NCBI GenBank assembly: GCA_003265685.1
Contig: QJOU01000056.1
Span: 1 to 59,848 of the forward strand
DNA: 59,848 nt
Reading direction: 5' to 3'
From: Piscinibacter caeni
Lineage (GTDB): Bacteria; Pseudomonadota; Gammaproteobacteria; Burkholderiales; Burkholderiaceae_C
Shown: positions 8,723 through 18,298 of the stretch, in pieces
Numbering within the stretch: position 1 is the stretch's first letter
How the letters are laid out: every line of letters begins with the position of its first letter
Notes under the pieces: model-generated
Told to the model about the DNA's origin: nothing
Seen by the model: only the letters and a program-made list of their open reading frames with translations
The model's database searches: none
Program-made: the position numbers and the translations under genes

Positions 8723-9271
8723 ATGAAGCGACGTTTCCTGATCCCGGCCGCGGCCGCCGTCCTGCTGGCCGGCTGCGCCGGCATCGGCGCCCCGACGGTG
8801 GTCACGCTGGACGAGGCGGAGCTGGCGCGCCTGGTGGCGAAGAACTTCCCGCTCGAGCGGCGTGCGCTGGAAGTGCTCGATCTGACACTCGACGCGCCGC
8901 GCACCACGCTGCTGCCGCAGAGCAACCGGCTCGCCACCGAGCTGGACCTGCAGGCCGTGGAGCGGCTCTCGGCGCGCCGCTACCAGGGCCGCATGGCGCT
9001 GGACTACCGGCTGCGCTACGACGAGGCGGCGCAGGCGGTGCGCCTGGCCGACGTGCGCGTGCAGCGCCTGCAGTTCGACGAGAGCGCACAGCGCCTGCAG
9101 CCCTTCGTCGAGCGCCTCGGCGCCCTGCTGGCCGAGCAGCTGCTGCGCGACGCGGTGATCTACCGCTTCAAGCCCGAAGACCTGGAGAAGGCCGGCCGGC
9201 GCGGCGTGCAGCCCGGGGCCGTGACCGTCACCGCGCGCGGCGTGGAGATCACGCTCGTGCCGCGTCCCTGA
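8723..9271 (+). CDS. DUF1439-like lipoprotein
   Basis: 182 residues. A short signal peptide ends in the lipobox LLAGC (Cys at about residue 18), so the protein should be lipid-anchored. The rest alternates short beta strands and polar loops and resembles the DUF1439 family of small periplasmic or outer-membrane lipoproteins (YceB-like). Its biochemical function is not known to me. The gene diverges from the tetR gene; its stop is followed almost at once by the uppP ribosome binding site, so the two are probably co-transcribed. Confidence 0.82.
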   Translation: MKRRFLIPAAAAVLLAGCAGIGAPTVVTLDEAELARLVAKNFPLERRALEVLDLTLDAPRTTLLPQSNRLATELDLQAVERLSARRYQGRMALDYRLRYDEAAQAVRLADVRVQRLQFDESAQRLQPFVERLGALLAEQLLRDAVIYRFKPEDLEKAGRRGVQPGAVTVTARGVEITLVPRP

Positions 9272-9281
9272 AGGAGCCCGC

Positions 9282-10112
9282 TTGGCGTACGACACCTGGA
9301 TCCTGCTGGCCAAGGCCGCCGTGATGGGCGTGGTGGAGGGGCTCACCGAGTTCCTGCCGATCTCGAGCACCGGGCACCTGATCCTGGCCGGCTCGCTGCT
9401 CGGCTTCACCGACGACAAGAGCAAGGTGTTCGACATCGCGATCCAGACCGGCGCCATCCTGGCGGTGGTGATCGTCTACTGGTCCAAGCTGTGGTCCACC
9501 GCCACCAGCCTGTCCAGCAGCGCCGCGGCGCGCCGCTTCGTGCTCAACGTGCTGATCGCCTTCGTGCCGGCCGTCGTGCTCGGGCTGCTGTTCGGCAAGG
9601 CGATCAAGGCGCACCTGTTCACGCCCACGGTGGTGGCCTCGGCCTTCATCGTCGGCGCGCTGGTCATCCTGTGGGCCGAGCGGCGCGAGTCGGCCGCGCG
9701 CATCCACTCGGTGGACGACATGACGCCCTGGGACGCGCTCAAGGTCGGCCTGGTGCAATGCCTGGCGATGATCCCCGGCACCAGCCGCTCGGGCGCCACC
9801 ATCATCGGCGGCATGCTGCTCGGGCTGTCGCGCCGCTGCGCCACCGACTTCAGCTTCTACCTCGCGATCCCGACGCTGGTCGGCGCCGGCGCCTACAGCC
9901 TGTACAAGGAGCGCGCGCTGCTGTCGCTGGCCGACCTGCCGCTGTTCGCCACCGGGCTGGTGTTCTCGTTCCTCTCGGCCTGGCTGTGCGTGCGCTGGCT
10001 GCTGCGCTACATCTCGAGCCACACCTTCGTGCCCTTCGCCTGGTACCGCATCGCCTTCGGCGTGATCGTGCTGGTCACGGCCTGGACCGGGCTGGTGGTC
10101 TGGACGGAATGA
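9282..10112 (+). CDS. uppP: Undecaprenyl-diphosphate phosphatase
   Basis: 276 residues, integral membrane. Both family signatures are present: [15 protein letters not shown] at residues 20-34 and PGTSRSGAT at about 165-173, which form the active site of BacA/UppP. The enzyme recycles the undecaprenyl carrier lipid for peptidoglycan and other wall polymers, and its overproduction is known to give bacitracin resistance. The start is a TTG at 9282 with AAGGAG six bases before it, overlapping the upstream stop, which supports this codon over later ones. Its stop codon abuts the stop of the convergent trmB gene with no bases between. Confidence 0.96.
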   Translation: MAYDTWILLAKAAVMGVVEGLTEFLPISSTGHLILAGSLLGFTDDKSKVFDIAIQTGAILAVVIVYWSKLWSTATSLSSSAAARRFVLNVLIAFVPAVVLGLLFGKAIKAHLFTPTVVASAFIVGALVILWAERRESAARIHSVDDMTPWDALKVGLVQCLAMIPGTSRSGATIIGGMLLGLSRRCATDFSFYLAIPTLVGAGAYSLYKERALLSLADLPLFATGLVFSFLSAWLCVRWLLRYISSHTFVPFAWYRIAFGVIVLVTAWTGLVVWTE

Positions 10113-10808
10113 TCAGCGCCGCGTGAACACCAGGTCCCACACGCCGTGGCCGAGCTTCACGCCACGCTGCTCGAACTTCGTCGGCGGGCGGTAGGCGGGG
10201 CGCTCGGCATACGCCGGCGCTGTATTGACCAGCCGCGGTTCGGCGCCGAGCACCTCCAGCATCTGTTCGGCGTAGGGCTGCCAGTCGGTGGCGCAGTGCA
10301 GATAGCCGGCGGGGGCGAGCCGGCTCGCCAGCAGGGCGACGAAGGGCGGCTGCACCAGCCGGCGCTTGTGGTGGCGCTTCTTGTGCCAGGGGTCGGGGAA
10401 GAACAGGTGCACGCCGGCCAGCGAGGCCGGGGCGATCATGCGTTCGAGCACCTCGACGGCGTCGTGCTGCACGATGCGCAGGTTGGTCAGCGCCAGCGCC
10501 TCGATGCGCTGCAGCAGTGCGCCGACCCCGGGTGGGTGCACCTCGACGCCGAGGAAGTCGGTGTCCGGCCGCGCCTGCGCGATGGCCGCGGTCGCGTCGC
10601 CCATGCCGAAGCCGATCTCCAGCACCACCGGCGCCTGCCGCCCGAAGGCCGCGGCCAGGTCGAGCGGCGCGTCGCGGAACGGCAGCACCCAGCGCGGCGC
10701 GAGTTCCTCCAGCGCGCGCTTCTGGCCGCTGCCCATGCGCCCGGCGCGCACCACGTAGCTGCGGATCGCGCGGCGCGGCGCGCTGTCGGGGGAAGGGGAG
10801 TCCGTCAT
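10113..10808 (-). CDS. trmB: tRNA (guanine-N7-)-methyltransferase
   Basis: 231 residues. SAM-binding block [16 protein letters not shown], then [15 protein letters not shown], and the hallmark [19 protein letters not shown] that contacts tRNA. It makes m7G46 in the variable loop of tRNAs. Length and motif order are normal for TrmB. The 3' end meets uppP tail to tail, sharing the palindrome TGATCA made by the two stop codons. The 5' end is divergent from dacB, with 89 bases between starts. Confidence 0.96.
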   Translation of the reverse strand: MTDSPSPDSAPRRAIRSYVVRAGRMGSGQKRALEELAPRWVLPFRDAPLDLAAAFGRQAPVVLEIGFGMGDATAAIAQARPDTDFLGVEVHPPGVGALLQRIEALALTNLRIVQHDAVEVLERMIAPASLAGVHLFFPDPWHKKRHHKRRLVQPPFVALLASRLAPAGYLHCATDWQPYAEQMLEVLGAEPRLVNTAPAYAERPAYRPPTKFEQRGVKLGHGVWDLVFTRR

Positions 10809-10897
10809 CGGTGCGGGGGCGCCGTCCCCTCGAGGTGGGGGATGCGGTCGGGCGCCACGTGCCTAAGCTTCGAGCGCGCGAATTGTGCCCGACCCCG

Positions 10898-12397
10898 ATG
10901 CGACCCCTGCGCCCCTTCCGTGGCCTGCTGGCCCTGACCACCGCCTGGCTGGTGTGCGGCGGCGCCTCGGCCTACCCGGGCGCGGATGCCGGCCCCAAGC
11001 CGTTCCAGCCCGCGCGCGGTCGTCCGGCGCCGCTGGCCGGGCTGAAGCTGCTGCCACCCACCGTGGTGTTCGACCGCCTGCGCGAGGCCGGCGTGCCGAG
11101 CAGCCAGTTCGCCTTCCACGTGCGTCGCGTCGATGCGCCGCGCGCCGTGGCGGCGCTGAACGACGAGCAGCCCATTGTGCTGGCCTCCACGGCCAAGATC
11201 GTCACCACGCTGGCCGCGCTGGACCTGCTCGGCCCGGAACATCGCTGGACCACGCGCGCGCTGGCGCGCGGCGAGATCGTCGACGGCCGGCTCGAGGGCG
11301 ACCTGCTGATCGTCGGCGGCGGCGACGCCTCGCTCACGTCGGACGCGCTGCGACGCTGGTTCGCGCGCCTGCAGGCCGACGGCCTGCGCGAGATCCACGG
11401 CGACATCGTGCTGGACCGGCTCGCCTTCCGCCTCAGCCCGGAAGACCTGGCGCGCACGCCGCTGCCCGACCCGGAACGCCCGCACCATGCCTGGCCCGAC
11501 GCGCTGCCGCTGGATGCCGGCGTGCTGCGCGTGGTGGTCTCGCCGCAGGGCCAGGGCAAGGTGGCGCTGCGCATGCAGCCGGTGCTCGACGGCGTGCAGC
11601 TCGTCTCCGCCGTGGCCAGCGGCCCGGGCTGCCAGGCGCAGGCCGAGCTGGCCGGGCCACTGACGCTGAAGGTGAGTGGCATGTTGGCGCCGGAGTGCGG
11701 CGAGCGCCGGGTCGAGCTGATGCCGATGTCGCATGCCGAGTTCGGCGCCCGGGCGATCGCCGCGCTGTGGGTCGAGGCCGGCGGCACGCTGAGCGGCCAC
11801 GTGGTCGAGCGCAGCGAGCGCGACGAGGCCGCCGAGTCCATGCACGAGGCCACGCCGCTGGCCGTGCTCGAGTCCGAGCCGCTGCCGGTGCGCGTGCGCG
11901 AAATCAACAAGCTCAGCCACAATCTGCTGGCGCGCAACCTGTGGCTGACGCTCTCGCCCGACTTCCCGCAGCGCAGCGCCACCAGCGCGGGTGCGCGCGA
12001 GCGGGTGCAGGCCTGGCTGCAGGCGCAGGGCCTGAAGACCGACGACATCGAGGTCGACACCGGCTCGGGGCTGTCGCGCAGCGAACGGGCCCGCCCGCGC
12101 GCGCTGGCGCAGCTGCTGGCGCGGGCCTGGCGCGGCCCGCATGCGCAGGACTTCGTCGTCTCGCTGCCGATCGCCGGGGTGGACGGCACCCTGGCGCGGC
12201 GTTTCCTCACCGGCCCGGCGACCGGCAATGCCTGGCTGAAGACCGGCAGCCTGCTCGATGCGCGGGCGCTGGCCGGCTACGTCAAGGGCCGCAGCGGCAA
12301 GGTCTACGCGCTGGCGGCGATGATCCACCACCCGGATGCGGCCGCCGCCGCGCCGGCGCTCGACGCGCTGGTCGAGTGGATCGCCGAGAACGGCTGA
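10898..12397 (+). CDS. dacB: D-alanyl-D-alanine carboxypeptidase/endopeptidase (PBP4)
   Basis: 499 residues from the ATG at 10898; a longer frame upstream runs through the divergent trmB region and lacks a signal peptide. A Sec signal covers about residues 1-25. The three penicillin-binding motifs are visible: S97-T-A-K100, S340-H-N342 and K448-T-G450, with the large insert between the first two that marks the S13/PBP4 class. It trims or opens peptidoglycan cross-links in the periplasm. Its stop codon directly abuts that of the convergent eutC. Confidence 0.95.
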   Translation: MRPLRPFRGLLALTTAWLVCGGASAYPGADAGPKPFQPARGRPAPLAGLKLLPPTVVFDRLREAGVPSSQFAFHVRRVDAPRAVAALNDEQPIVLASTAKIVTTLAALDLLGPEHRWTTRALARGEIVDGRLEGDLLIVGGGDASLTSDALRRWFARLQADGLREIHGDIVLDRLAFRLSPEDLARTPLPDPERPHHAWPDALPLDAGVLRVVVSPQGQGKVALRMQPVLDGVQLVSAVASGPGCQAQAELAGPLTLKVSGMLAPECGERRVELMPMSHAEFGARAIAALWVEAGGTLSGHVVERSERDEAAESMHEATPLAVLESEPLPVRVREINKLSHNLLARNLWLTLSPDFPQRSATSAGARERVQAWLQAQGLKTDDIEVDTGSGLSRSERARPRALAQLLARAWRGPHAQDFVVSLPIAGVDGTLARRFLTGPATGNAWLKTGSLLDARALAGYVKGRSGKVYALAAMIHHPDAAAAAPALDALVEWIAENG

Positions 12398-13186
12398 TCA
12401 CTCCAGCAGGAAGCTGCGCGACGGACCGGCGAGCGCCGGCGCGGGGCTGCTCTCGTCCTTCAGGGCCACGCCGCTGAGCCCGCGCGTGCGTGCCGCCTCC
12501 AGCAGCCAGGCGAGCCGGCGGGCCGCCTCGGGAAGGGCCAGGCCCTCGGGCCGCACGTTCGAGATGCAGTTGCGCTCGGCGTCGCTGCGGCCGGGGCGCG
12601 GATCCCACGTCAGGTAGATGCCCAGGCTGTCGGGCGAGCTGAGCCCGGGCCGCTCGCCGATCAGCACGGCCACCAGGCGGGCGCCGAGCGCCGCGCCGAT
12701 CGGGTCGCCGATCGCCACACGCCCTTGCTCGACCAGGGCCACCGGCGCGAGCCGCCAGCCGGCGCCGAGCACCTCGCGCAGCGCCGCGACCAGCGGCACG
12801 GCATGCCGCTCGACGGCCAGGGCCGAAAGGCCGTCGGCGATCACCAGCGCGAGGTCGCGCGGCGTGCCACGCGGCAGTGCCGCCAGCCGTTGCCGCGAAG
12901 GTTCGTCGAGCCGGCGTCCGAGGTCAGGCCGCTGCAGGTAGATCGGCCGGTCGGCCGCGGCGCTGTGCAGGCGCAGCGTGGGCAGGCCGAGCGCCACGAG
13001 GCCCTGCTCGAGCGGACCGAGCTCGAGCCGCCGCTGCACCGCGTCGCGCGCCTGCGCGTGGGCGAGCTGGAACGCGAGCTGCGCCGCGGTCGGCTGGCTG
13101 ACCCCGCTGCGCCCGAGCCCGATGCGCGCCGGCGTGTGCCGGCGCAGCGTGCGCCAGGGCTGGGGGATCACGGTCGGTTCGTCCAT
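12398..13186 (-). CDS. eutC: Ethanolamine ammonia-lyase small subunit
   Basis: 262 residues. Recognisable EutC features include ARIGLGRSG near the N-terminus, LALVIADGLSA in the middle, and the C-terminal block SLGIYLTWDPRPGRSDAERN with NCISNVRPEGL. With EutB it forms the adenosylcobalamin-dependent enzyme that splits ethanolamine into acetaldehyde and ammonia. The ATG at 13186 lies 13 bases after the eutB stop; the longer frame upstream runs into eutB. It is the last gene of a three-gene minus-strand operon (permease, eutB, eutC). Confidence 0.95.
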   Translation of the reverse strand: MDEPTVIPQPWRTLRRHTPARIGLGRSGVSQPTAAQLAFQLAHAQARDAVQRRLELGPLEQGLVALGLPTLRLHSAAADRPIYLQRPDLGRRLDEPSRQRLAALPRGTPRDLALVIADGLSALAVERHAVPLVAALREVLGAGWRLAPVALVEQGRVAIGDPIGAALGARLVAVLIGERPGLSSPDSLGIYLTWDPRPGRSDAERNCISNVRPEGLALPEAARRLAWLLEAARTRGLSGVALKDESSPAPALAGPSRSFLLE

Positions 13187-13199
13187 CGCGGTTGCCTGT

Positions 13200-14606
13200 T
13201 CAGCCGGCGCGTTCGAGCAACCCGGCAAAGCGCGCCGGCAGCGCATCGGCCAGCCGGTCGGGCGCGCCGGGCAGGGTGATCTGCATCGCCTCGAGCCAGC
13301 GTTCGAACTCCGGCGCCGGCCGCAGCCCGAGCACGCGGCGTGCGTAGAGCGCGTCGTGGAACGAGGTGCTCTGGTAGTTGAGCATCACGTCGTCCGAGCC
13401 GGGAATGCCCATCACGAAGCTGACGCCGGCCACGCCGAGCAGGGTAAGCAGGGTGTCGAGGTCATTCTGGTCGGCCTCGGCATGGTTGGTGTAGCAGATG
13501 TCGCAGCCCATCGGCAGGCCGAGCAGCTTGCCGCAGAAATGGTCCTCCAGCCCGGCGCGGATGATCTGCCGGCTGTCGTACAGGTACTCCGGGCCGATGA
13601 AGCCGACCACGCTGTTGACCAGCAGCGGCTGGAACCGCCGCGCCACGCCGTAGGCGCGCGCCTCGATGGTCTGCTGGTCGCAGTCGTGGTGCGCCTGGGC
13701 CGAGAGCGCGCTGCCCTGGCCGGTTTCGAAGTACATGACGTTCGTGCCGTGCGTGCCGTCGTCGAAGCGCGCGCCGCGCTGCAGCGAGAGCGCGGCGGCG
13801 CGCGCTTCGCCGAGCAAGGCGAGGTCGATGCCGAAGCTGCGGTTGGTGCCCTCGGTGCCGCCGATCGACTGGAACACCAGGTCCACCGGCGCGCCACGCT
13901 CGATGCACTGCAGGGTGTTGGTGACATGCGTGAGCACGCAGCTCTGGGTCGGGATGTCCCAGCGGCGGATCACCGCGTCGAGCATCTGCAGCAGCGTGGT
14001 GACCTGGGCCACGTTGTCGCCGGCCGGGTTGATGCCGATCACCGCGTCGCCGCTGCCGTGCAGCAGGCCGTCGAGCAGGCTGGCGGCGATGCCGACCGGA
14101 TCGTCGGTCGGGTGATTCGGCTGCAGCCGGGTCGAGAGCCGGCCGGGCAGGCCGATCGTGCCGCGAAAGCGCGTGACCACGCGGCACTTGCGCGCCGCAG
14201 CGACCAGGTCCTGGTGGCGCATCAGCTTGCTGACCGCGGCCGCCATCTCGGGCGTGATGCCGGGTGCGAGTGCAGCGAGCGTGGCACCGTCCACCGCATC
14301 GGACAGCAGCCAGTCGCGGAAGCCACCCACCGTCAGGTGCGCCACCGGGGCGAACGCGGCGGCGTCGTGCGTGTCGATGATCAGCCGCGTGACCTCGTCC
14401 GCCTCGTACGGCACCACCGCCTCGTTCAGGAAGGTGGCCAGCGGCAGATCGGCCAGCGCCATCTGCGCGGCCACGCGCTCCTCGGCGCTGCGCGCCGCGA
14501 TGCCGGCCAGCTCGTCGCCCGAGCGCAGCGGCGTGGCGCGCGCCATCAGCGTGCGCAGATCGTCGAAGACGTGGCGCGTGGCGCCGACGGTGTGCGCGTA
14601 GGGCAT
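13200..14606 (-). CDS. eutB: Ethanolamine ammonia-lyase large subunit
   Basis: 468 residues, normal for the catalytic alpha subunit. Typical blocks are TRFRGTIGLPGRLSTRLQPN, then GDAVIGINPAGDN, and LVFQSIGGTEGTN, which belong to the TIM-barrel that holds the substrate and B12 cofactor. It works with EutC. There is no EutA reactivating factor and no microcompartment shell gene anywhere in this window, so this is the short, cytosolic type of ethanolamine system. The gene is 13 bases downstream of the permease gene. Confidence 0.96.
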   Translation of the reverse strand: MPYAHTVGATRHVFDDLRTLMARATPLRSGDELAGIAARSAEERVAAQMALADLPLATFLNEAVVPYEADEVTRLIIDTHDAAAFAPVAHLTVGGFRDWLLSDAVDGATLAALAPGITPEMAAAVSKLMRHQDLVAAARKCRVVTRFRGTIGLPGRLSTRLQPNHPTDDPVGIAASLLDGLLHGSGDAVIGINPAGDNVAQVTTLLQMLDAVIRRWDIPTQSCVLTHVTNTLQCIERGAPVDLVFQSIGGTEGTNRSFGIDLALLGEARAAALSLQRGARFDDGTHGTNVMYFETGQGSALSAQAHHDCDQQTIEARAYGVARRFQPLLVNSVVGFIGPEYLYDSRQIIRAGLEDHFCGKLLGLPMGCDICYTNHAEADQNDLDTLLTLLGVAGVSFVMGIPGSDDVMLNYQSTSFHDALYARRVLGLRPAPEFERWLEAMQITLPGAPDRLADALPARFAGLLERAG

Positions 14607-14619
14607 CGTGGGCTGAACC

Positions 14620-15984
14620 TCAGGCCGCGGCCGGCAGTGACTCGCGGCGCCGGCGCGTAGCCAGCACGTAAGCGTAGCCCAGCAGGCCGAGCACGACGAA
14701 CAGCAGCGCGATCAGCGGGTTGTAGTAGACCATCGTCCCCAGGCACACCAGTGCCGCGAGCAGCGCGAAGGCCGGGAACGCCGGGTACAGCGGCGCTCGG
14801 AACGGCCGCGCCAGGCCGGGCTCGCTGCGGCGCAGCTTGAACAGGCTGGCCATGCTGACGATGTACATCACGATCGCGCCGAACACGCTCATCGTCACGA
14901 TGTTGGCGGTGAGTGTCTGGCCGCCGAAGCTGAACAGCTCGTCGCTGAAGATCGCCGCGATGCCGACCACGCCGCCGGCCAGCACCGCCAGGTGCGGCGT
15001 GTGGAAGCGCGGATGCACACGCCCGAAGGCGCCGGGCAGGAAGCCCGCACGCGCCAGCGCGAAGATCTGGCGCGAGTAGCCGAGGATGATGCCGTGGAAC
15101 GAGGCGACCAGCCCGAACAGGCCGAGCCACACCAGCATGTGCAGCCAGCCGCTGGATTCGCCGACGATCGCCTTCATCGCCTGCGGCAGCGGGTCGTTGA
15201 TGTTGGAGAGCCTGGTCCAGTCGCCCGCGCCGCCGGCGAACACCATCACGCCGATGGCCAGCACCAGCAGCGTCAGGATGCCGGCGATGTAGGCGATCGG
15301 GATCGAGCGCTTCGGGTCCTTGGCCTCTTCCGCGGCCATGGCCACGCCCTCGATGGCGCGGAAGAACCAGATCGCGAACGGGATGGCGGCAAACATGCCC
15401 GGAATGGCCGCGGCGCTGAAGCCGTCCTGCCCGGCCCAGCCGCCCTTGACGAAGTGGGCCACCGAGAAGCCCGGCGACACCACGCCCATGAACACCAGCA
15501 GCTCGAAGATCGCGATCAGCGTGACCACCAGCTCGAAGGTGGCGGCGATCTGCACGCCCAGGATGTTCAGCGTCATGAACACCAGGTAGGCGCCCACCGC
15601 GGCGAGCTTCGGGTCCAGCCCCGGGAACTGCACGTTGAGGTAGGAGCCGATCGCCAGCGCGATGGCCGGCGGCGCGAACACGAACTCCACCAGCGTGGCA
15701 TAGCCGGCGATGTAGCCCCCGGTCGGCCCGAAGGCGCGCCGGCTGTACTCGAACGGACCGCCGGCATGCGGGATCGAGGTGGTCAGCTCGGTGAAGCTGA
15801 AGATGAAGGTCGTGTACATCAGCGCGATGAAGCCCGCGGTGACGAGGAAACCGAGCGTGCCGGCGCCGGCCCAGCCATAGCTCCAGCCGAAGTACTCGCC
15901 CGAGATGACGAGGCCGACGGCGATGCCCCACAGCTGCCAGGTCGACAGCGACTTGTCCAGGCCCGGTGACGGGTTCTTGCTCAT
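14620..15984 (-). CDS. eat: Ethanolamine permease (APC family)
   Basis: 454 residues with about 12 membrane helices. The N-terminal region (WGIAVGLVISGEYFGWSYGW) and the following EFVFAPPAIALAIGSYL block match the ethanolamine permease group of the amino acid-polyamine-organocation family. It would import ethanolamine for EutBC. Two in-frame ATGs lie six bases apart (15990 and 15984). GGAGGG directly touches the first but is well spaced for the second, so I choose 15984. It is first in the eat-eutB-eutC operon, 101 bases downstream of the kinase gene of the preceding operon. Confidence 0.9.
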   Translation of the reverse strand: MSKNPSPGLDKSLSTWQLWGIAVGLVISGEYFGWSYGWAGAGTLGFLVTAGFIALMYTTFIFSFTELTTSIPHAGGPFEYSRRAFGPTGGYIAGYATLVEFVFAPPAIALAIGSYLNVQFPGLDPKLAAVGAYLVFMTLNILGVQIAATFELVVTLIAIFELLVFMGVVSPGFSVAHFVKGGWAGQDGFSAAAIPGMFAAIPFAIWFFRAIEGVAMAAEEAKDPKRSIPIAYIAGILTLLVLAIGVMVFAGGAGDWTRLSNINDPLPQAMKAIVGESSGWLHMLVWLGLFGLVASFHGIILGYSRQIFALARAGFLPGAFGRVHPRFHTPHLAVLAGGVVGIAAIFSDELFSFGGQTLTANIVTMSVFGAIVMYIVSMASLFKLRRSEPGLARPFRAPLYPAFPAFALLAALVCLGTMVYYNPLIALLFVVLGLLGYAYVLATRRRRESLPAAA

Positions 15985-16030
15985 GTTCATCCCTCCGAGG
16001 ATCGAGGGTCCGCAAGAGGCAAGGCCCGTG

Positions 16031-16074
16031 CCGGATTTCTCCGGCGCGGTGGCACGCCGCTGGTGCCGGCGTGC
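16031..16074 (-). terminator. Two hairpins after the kinase gene
   Basis: An 8-base perfect stem (16052-16059 with 16067-16074, loop of 7) and a 5-base stem around 16031-16044 lie just downstream of the kinase stop on the minus strand. There is no T-run, so this may be a weak terminator, an attenuator, or an mRNA 3' end structure separating the TRAP operon from the ethanolamine operon. Confidence 0.4.
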
Positions 16075-16085
16075 ACTCGGAACGT

Positions 16086-17000
16086 TCAGCCCGAACCGCC
16101 GGCGAGCGCCTCGGCCTGCGCCAGGCTCGGCATCGCGCCGATGGCGCCCGCGCCGGTGACCGACAGCGCCGCCGCGGCATTGGCCAGCGGCGCGGCCGCC
16201 TCCAGCGGCAGGCCACGCGCGAGCGCGGCGGCCAGGGCGCCGGTGCAGGTGTCGCCGGCGCCGATGGTGTCGACCACCGTCACGCGGTGCCCAAGCACGT
16301 GGCGCGGCGCCGCGCCCGTGCGCACCAGGCAGGCGCCGCGTTCGCCGAGCGTCACGAGCACGGCGCCGGCGCCGCGCGCGAGCAGGACGCGTGCGCAGTC
16401 TTCGACGGGCGCGTTCTCGCCCAGGCCGGCGAGGCCGCGCAGCTCGCCCTCGTTGGGCGTGAGCACATCGGTCAGCGCGAGCAGTTCGTCGGGCAGCGGC
16501 CGCGCCGGCGCGGGGTTGAGCAGCGTGGTCACCCCGTGGGCGCGGGCGATGCGGAAGGCCTCGAGCGTGGCGTCCATCGGCACCTCGTTGGGCGCCATCA
16601 CCACCCGCGCGGCGGCGATGGTGGCCTCGGCCGCGCCCACGTTGGCCGGCCCCAGCTTGCCGCCGGCGCCGAGGTAGACGGCGATGCTGTTGTCGCCGCC
16701 TTCGTACACCAGGATCTGCGCGACCCCGCTGCGCTCGCCGGCGGCCACCTCGACATGCTGCGTGGCGATGCCTTCGCGGCGCCACAGGTCCAGCGCCATG
16801 CGGCCGAAGTCGTCGTCGCCGATGCGGGCAATCACCGCGACCCGGGCGCCCTGGCGCGCCGCGGCCACGGCGGCATTCGAGCCCTTGCCGCCGGGGCCGA
16901 TCTCGAACTGCGTGGCGAGCAGGGTCTCGCCGCGCGCGATCGGGCGCGGCACCTGCGAGATCAGGTCGGCATTCCACGACGCGAGGCAGACCACGTCCAT
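16086..17000 (-). CDS. PfkB family carbohydrate kinase (ribokinase-like)
   Basis: 304 residues. The PfkB signature FEIGPGGKGSNAAVAAARQG is near the N-terminus, and DTIGAGDTCTGALAAALA in the C-terminal part holds the anion hole and the catalytic Asp of GAGD. The closest group by pattern is ribokinase, but no ribose transporter or RbsD is nearby, so the true sugar is open: other sugars and 2-keto-3-deoxy acids are used by this family. The ATG at 17000 overlaps the TGA of the TRAP large permease by one base (TGATG), so the kinase is translationally coupled to the transporter. Confidence 0.88.
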   Translation of the reverse strand: MDVVCLASWNADLISQVPRPIARGETLLATQFEIGPGGKGSNAAVAAARQGARVAVIARIGDDDFGRMALDLWRREGIATQHVEVAAGERSGVAQILVYEGGDNSIAVYLGAGGKLGPANVGAAEATIAAARVVMAPNEVPMDATLEAFRIARAHGVTTLLNPAPARPLPDELLALTDVLTPNEGELRGLAGLGENAPVEDCARVLLARGAGAVLVTLGERGACLVRTGAAPRHVLGHRVTVVDTIGAGDTCTGALAAALARGLPLEAAAPLANAAAALSVTGAGAIGAMPSLAQAEALAGGSG

Positions 17001-18298
17001 CACTTCGCTCCGTACCCCATGGTCTGCGGCAGCCACAGCACGATCTGCGGGAACACCGTCATCGCCAGCAACAGGGCCAGCAGCAGCACGAGGAACAGCC
17101 AGCCTTCTTTCATCATCGCGCCGATCGGGATGCCCGTCAGCGCCTTGGTGACGAACAACAGCATGCCGAAGGGCGGGTGGATCAGGCCGATCATCATGTT
17201 CAGTACCACCAGCACGCCGAAATGCACCAGGTCGATGCCGAGCGCCTTCACCGCCGGCAGCAGCATCGGCACGAACACCAGCAGCAGCACCGAGACGTCG
17301 AGGAAGCAGCCGAGCACCAGGAACAGCAGGTTCACGAGCAGCAGGAAGGCGAGCGGCGACAGGTGCAGCGCATCGACCCAGGTGGCCAGCATCTGCGGCA
17401 CGCCCTCGGCAGTGAAGGCGTAGTTCAGCATGAACGAGCCGGCGAGGATCAAGGTGATCACTGCGCTGCCGCGCGCCGACTCCAGCACCACGCCGTAGAG
17501 CGTGCGCCAGGAGAGGGCGCGGTAGACGACACCCGCGAGGATCAGCGCGTGCGCGGCGGCCACCGCCGCGGCCTCGGTGGGCGTGAAGGCGCCCGAGTAG
17601 ATGCCGCCCAGCAGAACGATCGGCATCGACAGCGGCAGCGCGCCGCGGAACAACACTGCTGGCCACTCCGACAGCGGCACCGGTGCCTCGCGCGGCATGT
17701 TGCGCTTGGTGGCGATGTACTGCACCACGCCCATCATCAGCAGCGCCATCAGCACGCCCGGCAGCACGCCGCCGAGGAACAGCGCCCCGACCGAGGCGCC
17801 CGACACCAGCGCGTAGATCACCATCGGGATCGACGGCGGGATGATGGGCCCGAGCGTCGCGCTGGCCACCACCACCGCACCGGCGAAGCCGGGCGAGTAC
17901 TCCGGCTTCTTCAGCATCTGGCGGATGGTCACCAGACCGGGGCCGGCGGCGTCCGCAATGGCGCTGCCGCTCATGCCGGAGAAGATCACGCTGACGAGGA
18001 TGTCCACCTGCGCCAGCCCGCCGCGCAGCCGGCCGACCAGGATGCGGCAGAAGTCGAAGATGCGCTCGCTCACCGTGCCGGCGTTCATGATGTTCGCGGC
18101 AAACACGAACAGGGGCACCGCCAGCAGCACGTAGCTGTTGTACAGGCCGTTGCCGATCTGCTCGGCGACGAGTCCCAGGTCCTGGCGCTTGGTGGCGAGG
18201 TAGGCGATGCCCGAGGCGATCATCGCGAAGCCGATCGGCACACGCATCAGCATGCCGCCGGCGAGCACGCCCACCAGGGCGAGGAGGGCAAGGTTCAT
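17000..18298 (-). CDS. TRAP transporter large permease (DctM)
   Basis: 432 residues with about 12 membrane helices, the normal size for DctM. Typical blocks are VPLFVFAANIMNAG, SVIFSGMSGSAIADAAG and GLIHPPFGMLLFV. It forms the sodium-driven transport channel of the tripartite TRAP importer. The frame reaches further upstream, but the ATG at 18298 is chosen because it overlaps the small-permease stop by four bases (ATGA) and starts the first membrane helix. The kinase gene follows with a one-base overlap. Confidence 0.94.
   Translation of the reverse strand: MNLALLALVGVLAGGMLMRVPIGFAMIASGIAYLATKRQDLGLVAEQIGNGLYNSYVLLAVPLFVFAANIMNAGTVSERIFDFCRILVGRLRGGLAQVDILVSVIFSGMSGSAIADAAGPGLVTIRQMLKKPEYSPGFAGAVVVASATLGPIIPPSIPMVIYALVSGASVGALFLGGVLPGVLMALLMMGVVQYIATKRNMPREAPVPLSEWPAVLFRGALPLSMPIVLLGGIYSGAFTPTEAAAVAAAHALILAGVVYRALSWRTLYGVVLESARGSAVITLILAGSFMLNYAFTAEGVPQMLATWVDALHLSPLAFLLLVNLLFLVLGCFLDVSVLLLVFVPMLLPAVKALGIDLVHFGVLVVLNMMIGLIHPPFGMLLFVTKALTGIPIGAMMKEGWLFLVLLLALLLAMTVFPQIVLWLPQTMGYGAK

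Noticed and set aside
15985-16085. A possible cobalamin riboswitch ahead of the ethanolamine permease
   Set aside because: The gap is only about 100 bases and I find no B12-box-like sequence; the hairpins present sit next to the kinase stop and look like a 3' end structure.
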